Origin: Parasitella parasitica
Lineage: Eukaryota; Mucoromycota; Mucoromycetes; Mucorales; Mucoraceae
NCBI GenBank assembly: GCA_025201805.1
Contig: MU619242.1
Span: 182,938 to 203,192 of the forward strand
Length of the DNA: 20,255 nt
Direction of reading: 5' to 3'
Positions 1 through 8,418 of this stretch are shown here, one piece after another. A program made the position numbers and the translations under genes. A model generated the notes under the pieces. The model did not search any database and was not told the DNA's origin. It saw nothing but the letters and a program-made list of their open reading frames with translations. Position 1 is the first letter of the stretch. Each line of letters starts with the position of its first letter.

Positions 1-1122
1 CTGTATTCTTAGTTTGGACCTCAAATCCGTACCTAAAAATGACCCTGAAGATCAACCCAAAGTTGAAAACTGAAAATCGAATCTGAGGTTTGGGGTCCAA
101 ACATGAGAAAATCTGGAAAATAGCCAGAGGTAAATGAGACTCAGATATGTTGTATATTGGTAAAAAAAAAAGAAGATGTTGGCTGAAAGTTGTATCTCCA
201 TTGCTTAATACTTTGTAAAGATATTAGAGATTGTAGATTGTGCCTTTAGGCGGGGAAAAAAACAATGATTATGATTAAGTAGTCTTTATTTTAACCAAAA
301 AGTGAAGCTACATATAATCAATTTTTGATGCCATATTATACTGTGTCTCAGCTATCGATTCGTACGGAGACATACCCAAGTTACCTATTAGGGTCATGCT
401 TTGCTCCTCGATTGAAAATAGATGGTACACTGCTAAAGGCCTATATTTGCAGTGCGTAAATTCAAGCTCAGCAGTATGTTGCCATTCAATTTCAAATCGT
501 GCTTCAGAACTTTATTGCTAAATATCTCAAGAAAGTAATAGGTATAACCGATATGCGCATTAGGTGATTTATGCCAGGCGTTTAATTCTGCATCAAATTA
601 TTTATATTAAAGTACTACTAATATATATATTTTTATATCATCAATTTTAGCAAGACCACTCTTTTTTTCTAAAAAATGAGTTTTATTTGTTGCACGTAGA
701 AACGGGCTGTGTAAGGCCGAATCAAGCGGTGCTCAACAAGGACAATAAAATAAAATAAATAGTTAAAGAAAGAATGGGAATATAAATAGGGGCTAGAAAA
801 AAAGAAGTGTATTGACAGTTAAGTGAATCATTTGAGTTCAGAGCGAGACCATTCTTTTGATAAGCTGACAAAGTACGGTATACAGCGTAATATCTTTAGG
901 TTCAGATGCATGTCCTACCCTAATGTAATATCTGAGATTGTGTAACTAAGGTTTTATGAATATAATAAGATAATCCTTTATTTGATAAAATTGATATGAG
1001 TATTTATACTTTAACAATTTGGTGATAGATATATAATAGTTATTCGGTTGTAGATATTGAATATAGTATAGCAAAGGACTTGATACTAGAATAGTAATGA
1101 TTGCAAGGTACGGTCTTTGATC
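1..1122. other. gene-poor AT-rich stretch
   Basis: I see no supportable gene, tRNA or rRNA here. The stretch is AT-rich with short A and T runs and a TA-rich patch near 620-640. On the minus strand a short open stretch of about 45 codons (roughly 434-576) is not convincing. The region lies downstream of the broken minus-strand gene that begins at 1123, so it could hold more of that element's debris, but no motif proves it. Confidence 0.5.
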
Positions 1123-2103
1123 TCAATTAGGTAAGTGTCTTGGTGCACCTACACGTTTACCACACCTAACTGTTTCCAGTGTATTTTCGGCGGTTCTCTT
1201 TGTCTCTCTATCAAACAATGGTTTCCTAATATCATCACAGATGATAGGACCATAGTCTTCAAAAAGCTTTTTGAGAAGAGGAATCAGTTGTTCGGGCTGT
1301 GGGATGCAACGCTTGACCCGTTTCCAGACCCAAGAAGGATTCGACCGCAATCTTGTATTCCCATGTAGTATTTGCAGATAACAGAACACGAGTGACATTG
1401 GCCTTGTCGACTGGATCAGGCACCAAGAGGATGTCTCTGTATTTCCGCTTAAATCCGGCACACAAGGAATGTTTGATTGGTACTTTCAGCATATCAATAA
1501 GATGAAACACATCTTTCAAAATTCTGCTCTTGCGGACCACAGTATCATTCGTATGTAGGGGATGGCTAGCGATGTCATTATTTAAGAGTTGTTCTTCATA
1601 GTGCTGCAAATCACCTGCATTATCAACGCTTCTGATACGGTGATCCACTACTTCTTCAACATTACTAGAGTCATGATTTTCTGAGCATTTACGAAGCATA
1701 GACTTATTAACCACGACAAATGGGCGAGAGCAACCAGTATCAGCCAATGTTTTTTTGGGTCCATGCTCGGGAAGACGCATGTTCGGTTTTACGACCTTTG
1801 TAACTTCAATCAAAACTGTTACATTGCTCAGCAAATTTCTTCTCATGGGTGATCCAAATTCTTGAGATGACTTGTCTCTAATATAGCCATACGCCGAGGG
1901 AGTCATTCGAGTTCTTTGGGAATATTGCGACATATGTGCCTACAGACGGGACCTGATCAAATCTGGTAAACGAAGATTCAATTGTTCTGGCTTTTGAATA
2001 CGTTTTTATCATGTAGAAAGTTTCCAAGGCTAATGTCAGGATTTAGCATCGCCAAGAACATCAGATTCCCATCTATTAGAGTCAAAAAACGTAGGCTTTG
2101 TAC
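1123..2103 (-). pseudogene. decayed gene of a dispersed, transposon-like fungal family
   Basis: Read on the minus strand, protein-like sequence runs for about 980 bases but is broken repeatedly. From 2103 to 1934 the frame carries stops at 2038-2036, 2032-2030, 2011-2006 (two in tandem) and 1942-1940. Between about 2037 and 2000 the sensible reading (SLGNFLHD) lies in another frame and then returns to the first (PEQLNLRLPDLIRSRL). A clean 224-codon stretch follows from 1933 (ending 1259), with LKDVFHLIDM and VDPVDKANV. Near 1340-1350 the sensible frame shifts again, to SWVWKRVKRCIPQPEQL and LFEDYGPI, ending at 1123. Several blocks resemble, from memory, a multicopy fungal protein family with a 3'-5' exonuclease-like or transposon association; that name is a recollection, not a search result. 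Multiple stops plus at least two frame changes argue for a dead copy. A spliced gene is possible but less likely, because protein-like sequence lies inside the would-be introns. Confidence 0.6.
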
Positions 2104-2730
2104 AAAATTATTCGTTAAGAAGGTATTGACAGAGACTCTTCAGAATGTTATTGGCACTGCAATTGCTGCAATTCCGTGGACTGCTCAGTTGCACTCTTTA
2201 ATTGCGATAGCAACGCAAGATTTTGCTCATTTAGACTTGACGCGAGTGCATTTAGTCGATTTCTAATCTCGTTTCCGCAAACCAGTTGCCTTGAGTAGAC
2301 CTTGCGTATGTTCGTGTGAGAAAACTTAGGGGCAATACAACCAAAAAGACGTAGATTAAGTAGAAGACTTTCATCCATTTGTCGATTTAGACCCAGAACC
2401 GCGATTCCGCTTTGTGCTGACATCTATCCAACATTAAAGGAGTAGTAAGACACATTTAAAGATATGATTGGAGCATCTTCTATATTCAACAGCTTCCACC
2501 ATTCTCTTAATTGTCCACATTAGCGATTGATTTCTCAAATGTTCACTTTGCACTCCACTAATCATTTGAACATTGTAAGTGAATGTCAATAAGTAATTTT
2601 TATGGAATTTTTCTGTGTAGACAAACATCCAAAATTTGGATGACAATGAACAATGTTTGATATTAGATCATAATTGTTGTAACAAAACATTCATATTAAA
2701 AAATATACACTCTTTTTATTTATTATCAAG
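2104..2730 (-). other. intergenic stretch with two short minus-strand open frames
   Basis: Two short minus-strand frames lie upstream of the broken gene: 2423-2148 (91 codons, rich in Leu, Gln and Asn with a coiled-coil-like end, SLNEQNLALLSQLKS) and 2646-2434 (70 codons). The first is in a different frame from the pseudogene at 2103, so if it belongs to that element another frameshift or an intron lies between. I recognise no domain in either. They may be N-terminal debris of the same element or chance frames. The 3' end of NBP35 begins at 2731, and its poly(A) signals probably fall in this stretch. Confidence 0.35.
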
Positions 2731-3863
2731 CTATTCTACAATATTTCTCAATTCTAACAAAAAAAAATATATATATAATTAATAGCCAAACAATTCCACT
2801 CGTGCAACATGTACTTACTGTCAATGATGTTTTCATATGCAACACAAGCCGGTGAATCAGGATGCTCATCTAAAAACGACACACCCATATCACAGCTTTT
2901 TGCAACTCTAGGGTCCAAGGGAATTCTCCCCAACAAGACAATGCCAAATTCTTCCGCCAAAGCTTCAGCACCGCCTGTAGTTGGTGGAAAGATGACAGAT
3001 TCGCCATGACAGTTTGGACAAACAAAACCTGACATGTTCTCCACCAAACCCAAAATAGGAATCTTGGCCTTTTTACAAAAATCAATTTCCTTGCGAACAT
3101 CTTGTAATGCGACTTCCTGAGGCGTTGTAATAATAACAGCGCCATCGATGCCGCTTTGCTTCAAGAATGATGCCAATGACAAATGCTCGTCAGAGGTCCC
3201 AGGAGGCGTGTCCACCAGTAGATAGTCCAAATCTCCCCAGTCTACATCTCGCAGAAATTGTTTAATTAGACCGTTCTTCTTTGGGCCTCTCCAAATTACT
3301 GCATCGTCTTTATCGGGCAACATAAATCCAATCGACATGACTCCCAAATTATCTTGCACATAAACAGGCTGCCATCCACTGTTACTTTGGTGGATTTGCT
3401 CATTGACGACGCCCATGATTGTAGGGATCGAAGGACCACAAATGTCAATATCCATTACACCTACTTGAACATCTTCATCTCCGGAAAGTGCAAATGCAAG
3501 CTGTGATGTAAAACTGGATTTACCCACTCCACCTTTGCCTGACAAGACAAGAATTTTATGCTTTACTCCAGATAATCGTTCAGCAATCACACTGACATCT
3601 ATGCCGGATTAAGATTTACTCAGCAGATCGATCTAACTCACAAAAAGAAAACCAGCTTACCAGGATCAGGGCCCTTTGGTGCTGAAGCACATATTTCTTG
3701 ATTGGGACACCCGGCGCAGGCATCTGCTTTGCCTGCTTCCTCATTCTCCGGTCCCTGCGTAGTTTTATTAGTCATCCATTCACAATAGATATTATTACGA
3801 TTGACATACAGGACAATGCTCATTAGCATCATCAGGAATATCTTCTTTATTGTGAGGTGTCAT
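2731..3863 (-). CDS. NBP35: NBP35/NUBP1, cytosolic Fe-S cluster scaffold P-loop ATPase
   Basis: Four exons on the minus strand: 3863-3810, 3754-3661, 3598-2819 and 2753-2731, giving 316 residues, close to the family length. Introns are 55, 62 and 65 nt with GTATGT, GTAAGC and GTAAGT donors. The N-terminus carries C17, C31, C34 and C40 (C-x13-C-x2-C-x5-C), the Fe-S motif that separates Nbp35 from Cfd1/NUBP2. The deviant Walker A GKGGVGKS is at 70-77, [10 protein letters not shown] at about 179-188 and the CPNC bridging motif at 243-246. By family knowledge Nbp35 pairs with Cfd1 in the cytosol to build 4Fe-4S clusters for cytosolic and nuclear apoproteins; ATP binding is essential. The start at 3863 follows an A-rich leader and gives [12 protein letters not shown] before the first Cys. 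The last exon supplies only the C-terminal KLRNIVE; without that splice the frame would run into low-complexity sequence. The SNARE gene ends 152 bp upstream on the same strand. Confidence 0.95.
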
Positions 3864-4015
3864 TGTTAATATTATTTTTTTCTCTTTGATAAAAACGAGT
3901 TGATATTAAATGTAAGGAAGGAAAAAAAAAAAAAAAAAAGGGAATGAAATGAAATGATGGTAGATGTAAAAGCTATAGATTTTGTCAGTGCAAGGAGTCA
4001 CACATTAAAGAAAAC
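3864..4015 (-). promoter_or_regulatory. NBP35 upstream region between tandem minus-strand genes
   Basis: This 152-bp gap must hold the 3' end of the SNARE transcript and the promoter and leader of NBP35. It contains an uninterrupted run of 18 A residues at 3922-3939 (a T run on the transcribed strand sense of NBP35), the kind of dA:dT tract that excludes nucleosomes in fungal promoters. No TATA-type element is evident close to the start codon. Confidence 0.4.
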
Positions 4016-4924
4016 TCAACGAAACAATCCAACCAGAATGAAGAACACTAGTATTAATGCAATAACGATACACACTGATTCTGTAGGATATCATTAATAT
4101 TTCATACACTGTGTGAAGCGATTTTCAATCAACTTACTATTATCCTTGACTTTTCGGCCAACATAATCCAGTTTCTTCTTGGCTTGTCGCAATCTTTCAT
4201 CTGTCCTATCGACCATTTCTCCCGTCTCATCAATGAGTTGGGCATGAGTTTCTAATTCATCACCGATGAGCAACCCCAGTTCTCTTTGTCTACGGATAGC
4301 ATCTGATAAATGGTCTAAATCTTGATCTTGGTCGTCCATAATACGCTGCTGCAATTGAAGAATTTGCCCATTTTCCATGTCTTGGGCTTGGTCCATGTCA
4401 ATTGAAGTAAATCTTGCGGAGGAATTTTCACCTCGCTTGTCGCCCAGCAGTATCTCTCTAATGTGTTGTAGTTAAAGTTACCCCTGAATTTCACCATAGC
4501 AACAGAATTCGTTTACCTTGCAGTAATATCATCTTGGTTGCCTAGCAGCGCATCCAATTTATCTACTTTGACTTGCAGTTGGATCAATTTGTTCTCCTCA
4601 GCCTTGGTGTCTCTGTGATATTTGGTGAGCAATTTCCGGAATCAGTTTTACTTTTTAACTTGAATTTACCTCGCAGAAGTTTGCTCTTCTTCAGATAATT
4701 GCTTTTCAAGCACTTTAATACCTTCTCTTAACTGTGTAAGGTTCTTGTCTATATTTGTTTCATACTTGTCCACATTAAGTCTAAGCATGTATAAATTAAT
4801 ACAATTCCCCACAGATGTATGTTTTCATTAGGTACTTTAATTCCTTTAATTTCTTCTTTTCAAATATAATTGTTAATGTGTTATCGGCTAGCGAGTTGAG
4901 TCTTTGCAAGAGCTTTGTATCCAT
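4016..4924 (-). CDS. SYN8: Qc-SNARE of the Syn8/syntaxin-8 type, tail-anchored
   Basis: Five exons on the minus strand: 4924-4836, 4780-4670, 4612-4517, 4457-4138 and 4080-4016, giving 226 residues; introns are 55-59 nt. Residues 1-100 look helical and are rich in Lys, Glu and Leu, fitting the N-terminal bundle. The SNARE motif spans roughly 142-205 (DQDLDHLSDAIRRQREL, then IGDELE, then DRTDERL). The last exon encodes the tail anchor, residues 207-226 (VCIVIALILVFFILVGLF), ending one Arg later. Family knowledge: Syn8/syntaxin 8 (S. pombe Fsv1) supplies the Qc helix in endosomal and vacuolar fusion. Position 170, which aligns with the zero-layer Gln of syntaxin 8 and SNAP-25, reads His, with Gln two residues later. 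A Tlg1-like assignment is the main alternative; there is no PX domain, so Vam7 is unlikely. The start at 4924 is the first ATG that gives an open, helical N-terminus. Confidence 0.85.
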
Positions 4925-5154
4925 GCTAAACTAAAGGGAAAAACGATAAAGAAATACCAAGACAACTGCAAGAAACTGTTGTTGTTATACACTCCTTGTG
5001 ACTGTACATCAAATCATATTGAGCATAACTGTAACATTCAAGCGCGTTCTGTAAAGCACCAACCTTTCTCTCCCTCATAGATTCAAAGAAAGCAAGGTAA
5101 TAGACGCATGCATTGAGGAGGAAATGAATTTTATGTTGATATTTATGGTTAAAG
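4925..5154. promoter_or_regulatory. divergent promoter between the Qc-SNARE and MIM2-like genes
   Basis: This 230-bp segment separates two start codons on opposite strands (4924 minus, 5155 plus), so both promoters and leaders must lie within or overlap it. It is AT-rich and I see no canonical TATA box close to either start. Short leaders and a shared nucleosome-free region are the simplest reading, which is inference from layout only. Confidence 0.6.
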
Positions 5155-5518
5155 ATGTCTGCATTCGATCAAAATCCTTACTCAAGTCTTGATGAAGATG
5201 ATGATGTGCGAATGTTTACTGACGACGACGACAGCCTTTACTCCTACGATGCTGAAGCTGAATGGGAAGAGAGCAAAGAGCAAATGAACGCATTATTTTC
5301 AATGGTTATATTTCCATTTATCGGTAAATGGTTAGGGAAGAAATTTTCGCTTTGGCGTGAGTATTCATTCAATGGTTTTGAATGCTTTTTTTTTTTGACA
5401 TTTAATGAACGAATAAACATTAGTTTGGTCAAGATATCTAGGTTCAAGAACTCCTTTTACACAACGATACTCCATTTTATCGACTCAAATGGTGAATTCA
5501 GTGAAGCGCATTGCTTAA
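5155..5518 (+). CDS. MIM2: MIM2-like mitochondrial outer membrane insertase subunit
   Basis: Two exons, 5155-5356 and 5424-5518, joined across a 67-nt intron (GTGAGT donor, CATTAG acceptor), give 98 residues. Residues 1-37 are strongly acidic, with Asp/Glu runs. A WEES motif follows, then one hydrophobic segment (ALFSMVIFPFIGKWLGKKF, about 45-63), and splicing completes FSLWLWSRYLGS, a Trp- and Arg-rich flank. An acidic cytosolic head, a single membrane span with FPFIGKWLG and a short Trp-rich tail match my memory of fungal Mim2, which with Mim1 inserts helical proteins into the mitochondrial outer membrane; yeast Mim2 is of similar size. Reading through the donor gives an unlikely Phe-rich tail, which supports the splice. 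Identification rests on a short pattern, so another small tail-anchored protein is possible. It is transcribed divergently from the SNARE gene. Confidence 0.72.
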
Positions 5519-5812
5519 ATAGAATGTAATAGTTGTAATAATAAAAATCCCATAACCTGAGTTTCAAGAAGCTTTCACACACATGCACTTGCCATTGCTT
5601 TACGTACGCATCCCATTAAATAAATACCCCTCCTCTGTCGCCTTTTTTATACACTTTCTCTTTTCTTTCTTTTTGCTATATTTTTATTTTGTTCCTATTC
5701 TACAGTATTTTGTATAAATAAATCACAAGTAAAACTCAATAGGAAACGTAAGACAATTTTCCCTTGATTTTTCAATAAGAAAAAAACTCACATTTTATTC
5801 ACACCAACTAGA
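5519..5812 (+). promoter_or_regulatory. intergenic promoter and leader of the YPK1-type kinase
   Basis: This 294-bp gap between tandem genes holds the 3' end of the MIM2-like transcript and the kinase promoter. A TATA-like TTTTTTATACAC near 5643-5654 is followed by a long pyrimidine-rich tract (about 5655-5705), a common core-promoter layout in fungi. A CCCCT box, resembling a stress response element, lies near 5627. Assignment of function is inference. Confidence 0.4.
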
Positions 5813-7788
5813 ATGAATTCGTGGAAACTCCCGGGTAGAAGTAAGTAGCCAAAACATTGTTAAACATACAATTATATTCATGTTATATCAGAAAATAAGG
5901 AGGCTCCTGTTAGTCCTACTCCTCCTCCTGCACAGCAACCCTCAAGGAATACAACACCTTCGCCTTCTTCCTCTGCTAGTAGCAGCGAGCCCAAGCCTGG
6001 TGTCTTGGATATTCGTGTTTGTGATGCTAAAGGTATCTCACCACCTTCCGATATCACTTTACCTACGCAGCAATATGTACCTATCGGTAGCCGCAATAAC
6101 CGTGATTCTTTAACTCGTAAACAAAATTGGTGGTTACCCTATGTCGTATTAGAATTCGATAAAAACGAAGTTTTGGTTGATGCCTTGGGCGGTGATACCG
6201 CTAATCCTATTTATCAGCGTAACGCTCGTTTGTAAGTTACTACATGATTGCCAGTTTAAAGAAACGGCGACTAATGTATCGTTTTACGTATAGCGATGTT
6301 TCTCGAAGCTCAGAAGTATCAATATCCATCTACATGCGCCGCCACCCTCATACAGCACAGGGGGGAACGCCTCATACAACAAATGATGTGTTTGTGGGTG
6401 GTGCAAAGCTGCAACCTAATTTCAAATCGCCAAAGCTTGAAATTAAAGAACTGGATGTTGGTAGTGGAGCAACCATGACCATTCAGTTGTGTTATAAGGC
6501 TCAACAGGTAATTCTCTAAATATGTGCATACAGCATTATTATCTAAAGCAATCAATTACTAGGCTGATAAACCTATCAGTTTTGATGATTTTGACCTTTT
6601 GCGAGTTATCGGCCGTGGCAGTTTTGGCAAGGTAAAAAAAAATTTGCACTGTTATATTTAGATCAAATACTTAACTTAAACCTGTATATATAGGTTTATG
6701 TTGTGCGCAAAAAAGACACAAATCGTATTTATGCAATGAAAGTTTTGCGCAAATCTCGCATTATTTCCAGATCTGAGGTTACGCATACAATGGCCGAGAA
6801 GACTGTGTTGGCACAGATTAGAAACCCTTTCATTGTACCACTCAAGTTTGCTTTCCAAAGCCCTGATAAGCTTTACTTGGTACTGGCTTTCATCAATGGC
6901 GGTGAACTTTTCCACCATTTGCAGCTAGAAGGTAGATTTGATGAGAATAGATCAAGATTTTATACTGCCGAGCTTCTAAGTGCCTTGGAATGTCTTCACG
7001 GTTTCAATGTGATTTATCGGTGAGTGTTTGTGGGAGGAGGGGGAGGGGGAGGGGTAAGAATAGGGCAAGCGTTATTCTGACAGTTTACATAGTGATCTTA
7101 AACCTGAGAATATCCTTATCGATTATAACGGACATATTGCTCTCTGCGACTTTGGTCTTTGTAAACTAAACATGAAGGAAAATGAACGAACCAACACATT
7201 TTGCGGAACACCTGAATATCTTGCGCCTGAATTATTGGTTGGACAAGGATATACAAAGACGGTTGACTGGTGGACTTTGGGAGTATTACTTTATGAGATG
7301 ATGACCGGGCTCCCACCATTTTACGATGAAAACACAAATGAAATGTATAAAAAGATTTTGCAAGACGAGCTGAGATTCCCTGATGACATGAGTGACGATG
7401 CCAAATCACTTTTGCGAGGGGTGAGTAGCAAATACTGACATATATCTGAATATCGATTAATTTTGCTTTGTAATAGCTTCTTACACGAATTCCCTCGGAA
7501 AGATTGGGTAATAATGGATCAGAGGAAATCAAAAACCATCCATTTTTTGCAAGCATTGATTGGAAAAAACTAAATCAGAAGAAACTTCAACCGCCCTATA
7601 AACCTTCAGTAGAATCAGCTTTTGATACAACGAATTTTGATGAAGAATTTACATCTGAAGTACCTCAAGAATCAGTTGTTGATGAATCACAAATATCCAG
7701 AACAATGCAAGAACAATTTGCCGGTTTCACTTACAATCCCGCCAATGATGGCGTTATGGGTGAAAGCTACGTTGGACATATGCTGTAG
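5813..7788 (+). CDS. YPK1: AGC protein kinase with N-terminal C2 domain, YPK1/Gad8/SGK type
   Basis: Seven exons: 5813-5840, 5892-6231, 6294-6507, 6563-6631, 6694-7019, 7093-7420 and 7477-7788, giving 538 residues; introns are 51-73 nt. After MNSWKLPGR and a Pro/Ser-rich linker, a C2-type domain spans about 45-192 (GVLDIRVCDAKG; WWLPYVVLEFDKNEVLVDA). The kinase domain follows: Gly loop GRGSFGKV at 211-218, catalytic Lys K233, YRDLKPEN at 325-332, DFG at 345-347, activation-loop Thr T361 in TFCGTPEYLAPE, and VDWWTLGVLLYEMMTG. The C-tail has NFDEEF and the hydrophobic motif FAGFTY with T520. Family knowledge: Ypk1/Gad8 is activated by PDK1 at the loop Thr and TORC2 at the hydrophobic motif, and controls sphingolipid synthesis, membrane stress and growth. 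Activation-loop and tail sequences favour Ypk over Sch9, which also has a C2 domain. Intron 5 carries a dense G run (7032-7054). The phosphodiesterase lies 630 bp downstream on the same strand. Confidence 0.93.
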
Positions 7789-8418
7789 CTCCACCTCATT
7801 CAAATGTTCCAACTTGGTAAAAATAGTATAAATAAATAAAAACGCTTTGTTACACACTATGCTTTATATATACAACAGGCGAATTGACTTTTTGGTTTGC
7901 TATTTAAGAATTACATCAATGATATTAAATCGGCTGAATTATTGACGTCAAGGTCCTTTTTTAGGCTAAAATAACTAGTAACCGTGTAATTAAAAACGAG
8001 AAATTAGAAAAAGAAGTTAAAAAAAACCACATAAAGTAGCACGGACCTATTCAACATGGTTATCGGGCCATTGCCACGTGGATATGGCTAGGAATATAAA
8101 GGATTCCAGCAACAACAAACTGAACGTTGTTTTCTCCTTAATTTTTGTTCTGTAGCACATATTTTTTTTTTCGTTATAAACTTTGCTCTTTTTCCCTACT
8201 CCACCTTTTCTTCTTTTCTTTCTCTCCCTCTCACTTTACACAAATAAACCCCTTTTTTCCATCTTGCCAAAACTATTAAAAATAGAGAATAGGATTGATA
8301 CTCATTAAGACATTTATATCCCTTTCTTTCACCCTGTATTGGACCCTCACTCCCCTTTCTATCACAAGCTCTCCCCCCCTTTTTTTTTACTGCTTTTATA
8401 TTGCTTAAATAAAGTATA
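7789..8418 (+). promoter_or_regulatory. phosphodiesterase promoter with CRE, CACGTG box and TATA box
   Basis: This 630-bp gap holds the kinase 3' end and the phosphodiesterase promoter. Visible elements in order: a perfect CRE-type palindrome TGACGTCA at 7943-7950, a CCACGTGG palindrome (E-box core CACGTG at 8075-8080), and TATAAA at 8095-8100. From about 8160 to 8400 the sense strand is strongly pyrimidine-rich, which fits a leader of roughly 280 nt. Family knowledge: CRE-type sites bind ATF/CREB-like bZIP proteins in fungi and CACGTG binds bHLH proteins. Use of these sites here is inference. Confidence 0.6.
7943..7950. promoter_or_regulatory. CRE-type palindrome (ATF/CREB bZIP site)
   Basis: An exact TGACGTCA, 469 bp upstream of the phosphodiesterase start codon and about 145 bp upstream of its TATA box. 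I noticed no second exact copy in the window. The match to the consensus is direct; occupancy is not shown. Confidence 0.6.

Noticed and set aside
434-576. Minus-strand open stretch with WHKSPNAHIGYTYYF
   Set aside because: Considered as a distal piece of the decayed element, but the resemblance is too weak to claim.
1982-2266. Plus-strand 94-codon open frame
   Set aside because: It lies opposite the minus-strand pseudogene blocks and has no recognisable motif; best seen as the antisense shadow.
2316-2324. GTGAGAA matches to the CSL core at about 2317 and 17893
   Set aside because: Seven-base matches are expected by chance in 20 kb and neither lies in a convincing promoter.
3922-3939. Run of 18 A as a retroposon tail
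   Set aside because: It sits in a short promoter gap with no element body or target duplication beside it; a plain dA:dT promoter tract is simpler.
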